This document shows positions 32,378 through 41,575 of a DNA stretch of 64,000 bases, piece by piece. This stretch comes from Kangiella sp. (GTDB lineage Bacteria; Pseudomonadota; Gammaproteobacteria; Enterobacterales; Kangiellaceae). The stretch lies in NCBI GenBank assembly GCA_028284185.1, contig JANQSG010000004.1:35248-99247 (forward strand). The letters run 5' to 3'. The notes under the pieces were generated by a model that searched no databases, was not told the origin of the DNA, and saw only the letters and a list, made by a program, of their open reading frames with translations. Numbering within the stretch: position 1 is the first letter of the stretch; each line of letters begins with the position of its first letter. The translations under genes and the position numbers were made by a program.

Positions 32378-32762
32378 TACCAAAGGCCAGGGACTTTATG
32401 AGTTCACGCAAAAGGTGAAGTCATTAATCAGCCAAGAGTCGATCAAAAATGGCCTTTGTCATTTATATATTCAGCATACTTCTTGCAGTTTGATTATTCA
32501 GGAAAACGCCGATCCAAGTGCTAAACATGATTTAGAGGCCTGGATGAATCGTTTAGTGCCAGAAAATGATCCTTTATATACCCATACTTTTGAAGGTGCT
32601 GATGATATGCCGGCGCATATAAAGTCTATTTTAACAGCGACCAGTTTGACAGCTCCGATTATTGATGGGCGATTGGCTTTGGGCACCTGGCAGGGGATTT
32701 ATCTTTGGGAACATCGCTATGCGGCTCATACTCGTAAAGTGATAGTGACAATAAGCGATTAA
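32349..32762 (+). CDS. YjbQ family secondary thiamine-phosphate synthase-like protein
   Basis: CHLYIQHTSCSLIIQENADPSAKHDLEAWMNRLVP, GRLALGTWQGIYLWEHR (UPF0047). Confidence 0.9.
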   Translation: MTKHQTLILNTKGQGLYEFTQKVKSLISQESIKNGLCHLYIQHTSCSLIIQENADPSAKHDLEAWMNRLVPENDPLYTHTFEGADDMPAHIKSILTATSLTAPIIDGRLALGTWQGIYLWEHRYAAHTRKVIVTISD

Positions 32763-32764
32763 TT

Positions 32765-33475
32765 ATGAAACCAATAGTCTTTTTTAGAAAACTGCATAAG
32801 TGGTTGGGATTAGTTATAGGCCTGCAAATAGTATTGTGGGTTGCAGGTGGTTTTGTCATGAGTTTTTTCGACATTGATCAGGTGCGCGGTACCCATAATA
32901 AAGCAAAACAGGCACCTATCAGTATTGACAGTGCGGTAACATTTGACAGTAGCCAGCTTATTCGGTCGCTGGATTTCTCACCTAAATCCATAGAGTTAAA
33001 GCAATGGCAAGATCGCTTGGTTTGGCTGGTTAAGGATAAAAAAAATAGCCGGGTGGTTGATGCACAAACTGGCAAGCTTTTATCACCTTTTAAACAGACA
33101 ATGGCTGAAAAAGTAGCCAGGAATGACTTTTCTGGAAATGGAGACTTGATTTCCAGTCAGTTAATCAGCGAACCTTTATCGGAAATTCGTGGCCGTCAGT
33201 TACCATTGTGGCAACTACAATTTAATGATAATGACAATACCCGGATTTATGTTTCACAAGCTACCGGTGAGGTAGTGGCAAGGCGCAATGATACCTGGCG
33301 TTTGTTTGATTTTTTCTGGATGTTGCACATCATGGATTACAAGGAGCGCGATAATTTTAATCATCCTTTGCTGGTGATAGCGGCCTTGATTGCACTTTTA
33401 ATGAGTTTAAGTGGCTTGTATATGGTGATTAAACTGATCTTTTTTAAGAGGCGAAAAAGTGGCGCAGGAGCCTGA
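32765..33475 (+). CDS. PepSY domain-containing membrane protein
   Basis: RKLHKWLGLVIGLQIVLWVAGGFVMS; C-terminal FFWMLHIMDYKERDNFNHPLL. Confidence 0.75.
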   Translation: MKPIVFFRKLHKWLGLVIGLQIVLWVAGGFVMSFFDIDQVRGTHNKAKQAPISIDSAVTFDSSQLIRSLDFSPKSIELKQWQDRLVWLVKDKKNSRVVDAQTGKLLSPFKQTMAEKVARNDFSGNGDLISSQLISEPLSEIRGRQLPLWQLQFNDNDNTRIYVSQATGEVVARRNDTWRLFDFFWMLHIMDYKERDNFNHPLLVIAALIALLMSLSGLYMVIKLIFFKRRKSGAGA

Positions 33476-33572
33476 TAAAAAAACCAATACGCGCAAGGCG
33501 ATTTGGATAACCATTGCCATTATCGGTGTCTATTGGTTATTTAAATTATTGATATTTCAGTACTTAATATAA
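33459..33572 (+). CDS. Small 37-aa single-TM protein (VAQEPDKKTNTRKAIWITIAIIGVYWLFKLLIFQYLI)
   Basis: GTG start overlapping the 3' end of the PepSY ORF; not in the supplied ORF track (below size cutoff). Confidence 0.45.
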   Translation: MAQEPDKKTNTRKAIWITIAIIGVYWLFKLLIFQYLI

Positions 33573-33643
33573 AGTTCCTATTGCTTTGCCAGTTTTAGCA
33601 AAAGCTCTGACATAAAATATTACACATCTTGAATAATGTTCAC

Positions 33644-33670
33644 TTGCGACTAGGTTAAAAATCCCCATAT
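33644..33670 (+). promoter_or_regulatory. Sigma32-like heat-shock promoter of htpX
   Basis: CTTGCGA-N12-CCCCATAT, 44 bp before the htpX ATG; close to the sigma32 consensus CTTGAAA-N11-16-CCCCATNT. Confidence 0.55.
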
Positions 33671-33713
33671 AGTAGAGGTATTGAGATTTAATCGTTTTTA
33701 GCGTGGAGAAATT

Positions 33714-34616
33714 ATGTTACGCATTGGTTTGTTCTTATTGACCAACTTTTTAGTTCTGATTCTGGCTGGCGTTATCATGAACGCTCTGGGCCTTGAGCAA
33801 ATCCTGGCACAAAATGGTTCCGATCTGAACCTCACCAGCCTGTTAGTGTTTTGTGCTCTATTCGGCATGATTGGCTCCTTTATTTCACTGTTTATGTCGA
33901 AATGGATGGCCAAGCGCAGTATGGGCGTACAAATCATCGACCCTGATAAGCCTAGTTCTGAGCGTGAACAATGGTTATTGGATACGGTGACCAGTTTGGC
34001 GCATGATGCAAAAATTGGTATGCCGGAACTGGGTATTTTCCCTTCACAGCAATCCAATGCCTTTGCCACAGGCTGGAATAAAAACAATTCACTGGTAGCA
34101 GTAAGTGAAGGCCTGATGCAGCGTATGGATCGTAACGAAGTACGCGCGGTATTGGCGCATGAGATTGGTCACGTCGCTAATGGTGATATGGTGACCTTGA
34201 CTTTAATTCAGGGCATTGTGAATACTTTTGTGATGTTCTTTGCACGCGTAGTAGGTCATTTTGTGGACAAGGCCATTCTTAAGAATGAGCGCGGTTATGG
34301 TATTGGTTATTTTGTTTCGGTAATGGTGGCGCAGATTGTATTCTCGATATTAGCCAGTATTGTCGTCATGTGGTTTTCGCGTAAGCGTGAGTTTAGAGCG
34401 GATGAAGCAGGTGCTCAATTGGCGGGTACCGGTGCTATGATTTCGGCGCTAGAAAAGCTAAAAGCTGAATATGATATGCCATCAGATATGGGCGAAACCT
34501 TTACTGCTTTTGGTTTGAAAAATGGTAAAACCGGTTCTTTTCAGGAAAAATTTGGTCATCTATTTATGTCACATCCACCATTAGATGATCGTATCCAGGC
34601 ATTAAGAAACTTCTAA
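33714..34616 (+). CDS. htpX: Protease HtpX
   Basis: MLRIGLFLLTNFLVLILAGVIM, zinc motif LAHEIGHVANGDMVTL. Confidence 0.96.
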   Translation: MLRIGLFLLTNFLVLILAGVIMNALGLEQILAQNGSDLNLTSLLVFCALFGMIGSFISLFMSKWMAKRSMGVQIIDPDKPSSEREQWLLDTVTSLAHDAKIGMPELGIFPSQQSNAFATGWNKNNSLVAVSEGLMQRMDRNEVRAVLAHEIGHVANGDMVTLTLIQGIVNTFVMFFARVVGHFVDKAILKNERGYGIGYFVSVMVAQIVFSILASIVVMWFSRKREFRADEAGAQLAGTGAMISALEKLKAEYDMPSDMGETFTAFGLKNGKTGSFQEKFGHLFMSHPPLDDRIQALRNF

Positions 34617-34638
34617 GTTGTTGATTAATAGAAGAAAG

Positions 34639-34662
34639 GCGGGCATAGCCCGCTTTTTTTTA
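34639..34662 (+). terminator. Rho-independent terminator after htpX
   Basis: GCGGGCATAGCCCGCTTTTTTTT. Confidence 0.8.
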
Positions 34663-34712
34663 TGGCCGGCTTAGGTAAAATAAAGCAACTGACAACTTAA
34701 GCGAAAATAACC

Positions 34713-35549
34713 TTGAATCGATTTTTATTTTTAAGTCTGATTTTTTTGACGGTACAGAGCTTTGCCGCAGAGGATTCTTTTATTAGTTTATCCAAAGAGT
34801 CCGTTATTATTGAGAAAAATGATTTTGGCTTGCTGCGTTATTTTGATTTGCAAAAGCGGCCATTGAGCGGGGATTTTAGGATTAATCTGATTAATGGCTA
34901 TATTCAATCGTCATTTAACAATGGATTATTTGATGGTGAGTTTAAACAGGTAGTGAATAATAAGCTGAAATTCCAGATTGAATATTGTGGTGGTAAAGCT
35001 TGTGGGCGCTATCAAAGTTTTTATCCTAATGGCAAGTTGGCTAAACATAAAGAGTACAATAAATGGAATCAGCTTGATGGTGATGTAAAAGTTTATAGTC
35101 AAACGGATGGCCGAATTTTGCGCAAAAGCCAATATAAACAGGGTGTTCAAGATGGTGTTGAGGTTATTTATTTTGCCAGTGGTCTGGAAGGTGTTAAAAG
35201 CCGCAGCCAATATGTAAATGGTCATAAACAGGGAGTAGAAACGCTTTATTTTCAGGAAGGTGGTTTGGAAATTCGCCAGCACTATGAGCAGGGAAAGTTG
35301 CATGGTTTACACACCAAATATCGGGATTCCGGTGAAAAAATGTTTGAAGCTAATTATGCACAAGGACAATATCATGGCACTGCCCGGATGTATATTGAGG
35401 GCAGGCTTTGGATCTTAAAACATTACCAAAGTGGCAAGTTACACGGTAAATGGATTGAATACGATTTGGAGCAAAGTGGTTTAACCAAACAAGTTAAATA
35501 TTTTGATAAGGATAAGGAAATCGAACAAACTGGCTGGTCCAAAAAATAA
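34713..35549 (+). CDS. Secreted MORN-repeat/YwqK-like protein
   Basis: Signal peptide, repeated G-x-Y-x-x-G-x-x-H-G patterns (YEQGKLHGLHTKYRDSGEKMFEANYAQGQYHG). Confidence 0.65.
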   Translation: MNRFLFLSLIFLTVQSFAAEDSFISLSKESVIIEKNDFGLLRYFDLQKRPLSGDFRINLINGYIQSSFNNGLFDGEFKQVVNNKLKFQIEYCGGKACGRYQSFYPNGKLAKHKEYNKWNQLDGDVKVYSQTDGRILRKSQYKQGVQDGVEVIYFASGLEGVKSRSQYVNGHKQGVETLYFQEGGLEIRQHYEQGKLHGLHTKYRDSGEKMFEANYAQGQYHGTARMYIEGRLWILKHYQSGKLHGKWIEYDLEQSGLTKQVKYFDKDKEIEQTGWSKK

Positions 35550-36543
35550 TAAAACAGGATCTGAATTGAAAATAAAAGATTCAATTAACCGAACACTTTG
35601 TATTGCGCCGATGCTCGATTGGACTGATCGGCATCAACGTCGCTTTATACGCATTATTACTAAAAATGCATTGCTTTATACGGAGATGATCACTACTGGA
35701 GCTATATTGCATGGTGATAAAGATGGGCACTTAAGGTTTAATTCTGAAGAGCATCCGGTAGCAATTCAACTTGGTGGTAGTCATCCCAAAGAATTGGCTG
35801 AATGTGCCAAAATTTGTGAAGACTATGGCTATGATGAAATCAATCTGAATGTGGGTTGTCCCAGTGATAGGGTGCAAAATGGTCGCTTTGGTGCTTGCCT
35901 GATGGCAGAACCTGAGTTGGTAGCCGATTGTATGGCAGCGATGGTGAGTGTAGTAAATGTTCCCATAACCATAAAAAGCCGTATTGGTATTGATGATTTG
36001 GATTCCTATGAGCACCTACATTATTTTATTGATACAGTGCAAAAGTCTGGCGTAAAAACCTTTATTATTCATGCTAGAAAAGCTTGGCTATCGGGCTTAA
36101 GCCCCAAGCAAAATCGTGAAATTCCACCCTTAAAATATGAAGTAGCTTACCAAATCAAAAAAGATTTTCCGCAATTGGAAATTATTCTAAATGGTGGAAT
36201 TACCAGTTTAGATCAAGCTGAAGAACAGTTACACCACCTTGATGGTGTGATGATTGGACGAGAAGCCTACCATAATCCTTATTTTTTAACTGAAGCCGAT
36301 AAGCGTTTTTATCAAGACGAATCAACGGTTCTTTCGAGAATAGAAGTTGCAGAAGAATTTATGCGATATGTGCAATTTCAATTGGAGCAAGATGTTTATT
36401 TAGGTCATATGACACGCCATATTTTAGGTTTGTTTCATGCCCAGCCTAAAGGCAAGTTGTGGCGTCGTCATTTAAGTGAAAATGCCTATAAAAAAGGTGC
36501 AGGAGTGGAAGTAATAAAACAGGCATTGGAGTTGTTTAGATGA
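35503..36543 (+). CDS. dusA: tRNA-dihydrouridine(20/20a) synthase DusA (start possibly TTG 35566)
   Basis: CIAPMLDWTDRHQRRFIRIITKNALLYTEMITTGAILHGD, NVGCPSDRVQNGRFGACLM. Confidence 0.93.
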   Translation: MIRIRKSNKLAGPKNNKTGSELKIKDSINRTLCIAPMLDWTDRHQRRFIRIITKNALLYTEMITTGAILHGDKDGHLRFNSEEHPVAIQLGGSHPKELAECAKICEDYGYDEINLNVGCPSDRVQNGRFGACLMAEPELVADCMAAMVSVVNVPITIKSRIGIDDLDSYEHLHYFIDTVQKSGVKTFIIHARKAWLSGLSPKQNREIPPLKYEVAYQIKKDFPQLEIILNGGITSLDQAEEQLHHLDGVMIGREAYHNPYFLTEADKRFYQDESTVLSRIEVAEEFMRYVQFQLEQDVYLGHMTRHILGLFHAQPKGKLWRRHLSENAYKKGAGVEVIKQALELFR

Positions 36544-36713
36544 AATTGGTTAGATTGTGCGATAAAACCTTTGTTTTTTAGTTAAATATAAACTGTTAGT
36601 TTAGACGGTATGTTTTAACATAGGTTTATTGCTTTTATTTGCCATATCCCTGGCGATTAAATTAGAATGAAGGATTAACCGCCGTTAACTTTCCAGGGGG
36701 GATAGGAGGAAGT

Positions 36714-37250
36714 ATGAAGTTTATTAAGTGGTTTTTAATTGTAGTAGCGCTACTAATTGTGACATTGGCGCTTATTGGTTTTTTCCTGCCGAAATCGGTT
36801 CATGTAGAGCGCTCTGTAGTGATTGAAACTGATCGTGATACGGTATTTCACCAAGTAAATAGTTTTCAGCATTTTAATACCTGGTCACCGTGGCATGAAC
36901 TTGATCCTAACGCCAGTTATGAGTATTCAGGGCCTGAATCCGGTGTTGGTAATAAAATGACCTGGTCCAGTGAGGAGCCTGAGGTTGGTAAAGGTTCACA
37001 GGAAATTATTGAAAGTCAGTACCCAGGGTTAATAAAAACCAAGCTTTATTTTGGTGATGATCCGAATCCAGGTTTTGCAGAGTTTAAAATCGAAGAGATT
37101 AGTTACAATCAAACCAAGCTAACCTGGGGCTTTGATGTAGATTTTGGCAAGAATATCGTTGGACGCTATTTTGGTCTTATGATGGACGGTATGCTGGGTC
37201 CTTATTATGAAAAAGGTTTGCAAAAGCTTAAACAAAAGCTTGAGCAATAG
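36714..37250 (+). CDS. SRPBCC family protein
   Basis: N-terminal TM then VERSVVIETDRDTVFHQVNSFQHFNTWSPWHELDPN (polyketide cyclase/dehydrase-like). Confidence 0.8.
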   Translation: MKFIKWFLIVVALLIVTLALIGFFLPKSVHVERSVVIETDRDTVFHQVNSFQHFNTWSPWHELDPNASYEYSGPESGVGNKMTWSSEEPEVGKGSQEIIESQYPGLIKTKLYFGDDPNPGFAEFKIEEISYNQTKLTWGFDVDFGKNIVGRYFGLMMDGMLGPYYEKGLQKLKQKLEQ

Positions 37251-37274
37251 CGGATATTCCTAAAAACGAAAGCT

Positions 37275-37384
37275 GTGAGTCTACAACATACAAGCTGCAA
37301 GCAGTTAATTCTAGCCTGAACTTCCTTGTTATTCCTGTAAATTACCACCGCCTATGTACCGTGGATGGTGGTAATTAGACTCAC
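37275..37384. repeat. Intergenic nested inverted-repeat element
   Basis: GTGAGTCTA (37275-37283) with TAGACTCAC (37376-37384), enclosing AATTACCACC (37340-37349)/GGTGGTAATT (37367-37376). Confidence 0.6.
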
Positions 37385-37498
37385 GCAGGATTAGTCGCCG
37401 AAAGCAGTTTTCTATATGCTTAAATCGTTAACCGAGCACTGTTTTCTGGTGTCAACTCAGTATAATTATTATGAAAAAATTGAATACAGGATAAATCT

Positions 37499-40384
37499 AT
37501 GAAAAATCAAGAATCTATATTCAGAAAAACTAAATTACCAGCATTTGCTGTTGCTGTGGTATTCACGGGTTTAGTCGCTTGTTCATCGGCTCCAACAACT
37601 GATTATGATAGCGGTGCTCATGGAGTTCGTTTGGTTGAGGAAGTCGAAAAAACTGGCGATGCTTTGGTTATTCCTTATAAAAAATATGTTCTGGATAACG
37701 GTCTTACCGTTATTTTACATGAAGATAACAGCGACCCATTGGTACATGTTGACGTTACTTATCATGTGGGTTCTGGACGTGAAGATATTGGTAAGTCTGG
37801 CTTCGCTCATTTCTTCGAACACATGATGTTTCAGGGCTCTGAAAATGTGGCTGACGAAGAGCACTTTAAAATCATTACTGAAGCGGGCGGTACTTTAAAC
37901 GGTACTACCAACAGTGATCGCACCAATTATTTTGAAACGGTTCCTTCGAATCAACTCGAAAAAATGTTATGGCTGGAAGCGGATCGTATGGGTTTTTTAC
38001 TGGATGCAGTAACTCAGAAAAAATTTGAAGTTCAGCGTGAAACTGTGAAAAATGAACGCGGTCAGCGTGTGGATAATCGTCCTTATGGGCGTTTAAATGA
38101 GCGTGTTGCTCAAGCCTTATATCCAGAAGGCCACCCCTATTCATGGCCAGTGATTGGCTGGATGGAAGATTTAAATCGAGCTGATTTGAATGATTTGAAA
38201 AAATTCTTTTTACGCTGGTATGGCCCTAATAATGCGACTTTAACCATTGGCGGTAAGTTTGATGAAGATCAGGTTTTAGCCTGGGTTAACAAGTATTTTG
38301 GTTCGATTCCGCGCGGCCCTGAAGTTAAAGATCCAACACCACAACCGGTAACTTTAGATAAAAATCGCTATATCTCGATGGAAGACAATGTGTCTCTGCC
38401 TTTGATTTATATGTCCTTTCCTACTGTCTATGCGCGTCATCAGGATGAAGCGCCGTTAGATGTTTTATCGTCAATTTTAGGGCAGGGGAAAACCTCTTTA
38501 TTTTATAAAAATCTCGATAAGCAAGGTATTACGGTGCAATCAGGTGTCAATCATCCTTGTTCAGAATTAGCTTGCCAGTTTACTTTGTATGCGCTACCCA
38601 ATCCGGCAAAAGGCAAGTCGTTAGCCGATTTGGAAAAGATCATGCGTGCTACTTTTGCTGAGTTTGAACAACGTGGGGTGCAGGATGATGATCTGGAGCG
38701 TGTTAAAGCAGGTATGAAATCTCAGCTTATTTATGGGCTGCAAAGTGTTTCTGGAAAAGTATCGCAATTGGCGGCTAATCAAACTTTCGAAGGCAATCCA
38801 AATCTGATTAACTCAGAGTTGGCACGTTATCAAAACGTCAGTAAACAAGACGTTATGCGTGTTTATAACCAATACATTAAAGGTAAGTCTGCGGTTATTA
38901 TGAGCATTGTGCCTAATGGCAAGAAAAATATGGTTGTTCGTACAGATAGTTTCCGAATCAAACCGCGCAATATCCCTGAGTCAAAAGATGATTCGGCTTT
39001 AAAGTTGCGAGTTGCTAAAGATAATTTTGATCGTAGTGTTCAACCAGCTGCTGGTGAAAATCCTTCCATTAGTTTGCCAGAGATTTGGCGCTCTGAATTG
39101 AGAAATGGCATCAAAGTATTAGGCGCACAAAACAATGAAACGCCAACGACGGCGATCAGTTTCCGTATCGAAAATGGTCATCGTAATGATCCTTTGGATA
39201 AAATAGGCCTTGCTTCAATGACTGCTTCGATGATGAATGAAGCAACGGAAAGCTACTCAAGTGAAAACTTGAGCAATATGTTACAAAAACTTGGTAGTTC
39301 TATCAGTTTTTCGGCAGGTAATAATTATACTACCATGACCATTTCATCATTGACTGAAAATCTGGATCGGACCCTTTGGATTGCCGCTGAAAAATTATTC
39401 TCGCCCAGGTTTGATGAAAAAGATTTCAAGCGCATTAAAGATCAGGTAATTGAAGGGATTAAAATTTCTGAAAAGCAACCATCAACGGTTGCATGGAATG
39501 TCTATAATAAATTGCTTTATGGTAATAATTCCTTTGGTCATCCTAGTGGCGGTACTTTGGATTCGGTGGCTAATATCAGTTTGGAAGATGTAAAAAACTT
39601 CTATAAAACTCAGTATTCTCCTAAAGTTTCTAACATGATTGTGGTTTCTGATCTAGATGAAGATGAAATCCTTAAAAAGATGAAACGTTTTGCTGCCTGG
39701 ACAGGTGGTGATGTCGCTAAAGCTCTTTTGGTCGATTTTCCTCAGTTAGAGAAAGCCATCTACTTAATCAACAAACCAGGTGCGGCTCAATCTGAAATTC
39801 GTATTGGCAAACGCTCACTACCTTTTGATGCTGATGGTGAATATTATCGTATGGGTCTGATGAATTATAACTTGGGTGGTGCTTTTAATTCGCGTATTAA
39901 TATCAATTTGCGGGAAGATAAAGGCTATACTTATGGTGCCCGTTCTGGCTTTAGAGGTTCTACCGATCACGGTGCTTATACTGCCAGTGCTGGTGTGCGC
40001 TCAGATGTAACGGATAAGTCATTAGTTGAATTCTTTAAGGAAATTAAGAACTATCACCAGTCTGGCATGACCCAAGCGGAGCTGGATTTTATGAAAAGTT
40101 CTCTAGGACAAAGAGATGCGCGTAAATATGAAACGCCTTCACAGAAACTAGGCTTCCTGTCGCAAATCCTGACTTATGATTTGGATGAAGATTTTGTAGA
40201 TGAGCAAAATGACATTCTGGAAGGTATCGAGCTGGAAGAGTTGAATGAGTTGGCGAAGAAACACCTTAATCTAGACGAAATGATCGTGGTCGTGGTTGGT
40301 GATAAAAAATCTATTTTGCCAGGTTTGCAAAAATTGGGTTATACAATTGTGGAGCTGGATGCGAATGCTAAGCCAGTGAAATAA
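37499..40384 (+). CDS. M16 family zinc metallopeptidase, two-domain lipoprotein
   Basis: Lipobox GLVACSS; HFFEHMMFQGSENV (HxxEH) and second inactive-like half. Confidence 0.9.
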   Translation: MKNQESIFRKTKLPAFAVAVVFTGLVACSSAPTTDYDSGAHGVRLVEEVEKTGDALVIPYKKYVLDNGLTVILHEDNSDPLVHVDVTYHVGSGREDIGKSGFAHFFEHMMFQGSENVADEEHFKIITEAGGTLNGTTNSDRTNYFETVPSNQLEKMLWLEADRMGFLLDAVTQKKFEVQRETVKNERGQRVDNRPYGRLNERVAQALYPEGHPYSWPVIGWMEDLNRADLNDLKKFFLRWYGPNNATLTIGGKFDEDQVLAWVNKYFGSIPRGPEVKDPTPQPVTLDKNRYISMEDNVSLPLIYMSFPTVYARHQDEAPLDVLSSILGQGKTSLFYKNLDKQGITVQSGVNHPCSELACQFTLYALPNPAKGKSLADLEKIMRATFAEFEQRGVQDDDLERVKAGMKSQLIYGLQSVSGKVSQLAANQTFEGNPNLINSELARYQNVSKQDVMRVYNQYIKGKSAVIMSIVPNGKKNMVVRTDSFRIKPRNIPESKDDSALKLRVAKDNFDRSVQPAAGENPSISLPEIWRSELRNGIKVLGAQNNETPTTAISFRIENGHRNDPLDKIGLASMTASMMNEATESYSSENLSNMLQKLGSSISFSAGNNYTTMTISSLTENLDRTLWIAAEKLFSPRFDEKDFKRIKDQVIEGIKISEKQPSTVAWNVYNKLLYGNNSFGHPSGGTLDSVANISLEDVKNFYKTQYSPKVSNMIVVSDLDEDEILKKMKRFAAWTGGDVAKALLVDFPQLEKAIYLINKPGAAQSEIRIGKRSLPFDADGEYYRMGLMNYNLGGAFNSRININLREDKGYTYGARSGFRGSTDHGAYTASAGVRSDVTDKSLVEFFKEIKNYHQSGMTQAELDFMKSSLGQRDARKYETPSQKLGFLSQILTYDLDEDFVDEQNDILEGIELEELNELAKKHLNLDEMIVVVVGDKKSILPGLQKLGYTIVELDANAKPVK

Positions 40385-40416
40385 TCTGAATATTCATAGC
40401 AATATTCAATTAAAAA

Positions 40417-40438
40417 GGGGCTTCGGCTCCTTTTTTTT
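40417..40438 (+). terminator. Rho-independent terminator with UUCG tetraloop
   Basis: GGGGC TTCG GCTCC TTTTTTTT. Confidence 0.8.
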
Positions 40439-40521
40439 ACAATTAATTTAAGCCGATCAGACTTTGCAAGTATCTCGATTCTGGTACAATCCGCTTAGTT
40501 TTTAATCAGGTAATACAAGTT

Positions 40522-41571
40522 ATGAAACTTACAGGATTTTTAGGCTTATTGCTTGCCAGCATGAGCTTGATGGCCGTTGCTGAAGAAAATAGCCTAGCAA
40601 AATGTTTAGAACAAAAGTTGGCGACTGCTGCTGACGATATTACTATTGGCGAGTTACGCCATCAGTGCAAAAATGAGGCAGAAGAGGCTCAGGCTGAGAT
40701 CGAGACTGACAAAAATACTGTTGAGCCTGCTAAAGAAAAAAGTGAAACAGGTTCTAATCTGGTTAAAGATCGCCTGCGCCAAGAGTATCGTGCTCGTAAG
40801 AATCGTTTTGCTATTTTACCGCATAAGCCGAACTACATTTTACCGGTAACCTTTAATAATAGCCCAAATGAAGCAGGTTTTGATTTGGCTGGTGATAATC
40901 GTGAGATTGATAACGTAGAAATCAAGTTTCAGGTTAGTTTTAAAACACCATTCTGGGAAGCTCCATTCGGTAAAAACAGTGCTTTGTTCTTTGCTTATAC
41001 CGGCCAATCTTATTGGCAAGCCTACAATTCAGAGGTTTCCAGCCCATTTAGGGAAACCAACCACCAGCCGGAAATCTTTGCTGCCTGGGCAACGGATTGG
41101 GAAATTGCTGGTTGGCAAGTTCCCGCTTTTAGCTTAGGGGTAGAACATCAATCCAATGGTCGAAGTGGCTTAAGTTCTCGCAGCTGGAATCGGCTTTATA
41201 CCGAGTGGGCCTTTGAAAGGAATCGTTGGGTTATAGCTTTTAAACCCTGGTGGCGTATTCCTGAAGAAGCCAAGCAAGATCCATTGGATCCGGAAGGTGA
41301 TGATAATCCTGATATAGACGATTTTATGGGATATTTTGAGTTACAAAGCCGCTATCAATGGGATGAACATAACTTTGGTATTATGCTAAGAAATAACTTA
41401 CGTAGTGATAATAGAGGGGCTGTGCAGTTTGATTGGACTTTCCCGTTGGATGAAAAGGGAAAACTACGAGGTTATGTTCAATATTTTAATGGCTATGGCG
41501 AAAGCTTGATTGATTATAATCGTCGAACTAATCGTCTTGGTGTTGGATTTGTTTTAACTGACTGGTTATAA
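40522..41571 (+). CDS. pldA: Outer membrane phospholipase A (OMPLA)
   Basis: EHQSNGRSGLSSRSWNRLYTEWAFER (His/Ser catalytic motif), SQSYWQAYN-like repeats. Confidence 0.9.
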   Translation: MKLTGFLGLLLASMSLMAVAEENSLAKCLEQKLATAADDITIGELRHQCKNEAEEAQAEIETDKNTVEPAKEKSETGSNLVKDRLRQEYRARKNRFAILPHKPNYILPVTFNNSPNEAGFDLAGDNREIDNVEIKFQVSFKTPFWEAPFGKNSALFFAYTGQSYWQAYNSEVSSPFRETNHQPEIFAAWATDWEIAGWQVPAFSLGVEHQSNGRSGLSSRSWNRLYTEWAFERNRWVIAFKPWWRIPEEAKQDPLDPEGDDNPDIDDFMGYFELQSRYQWDEHNFGIMLRNNLRSDNRGAVQFDWTFPLDEKGKLRGYVQYFNGYGESLIDYNRRTNRLGVGFVLTDWL

Positions 41572-41575
41572 ATTT

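Noticed and set aside
34713-35549. Toxin-antitoxin antitoxin (YwqK-type) locus
   Set aside because: The protein is secreted with MORN-like repeats and no partner toxin gene is adjacent, so a TA call is unsupported.
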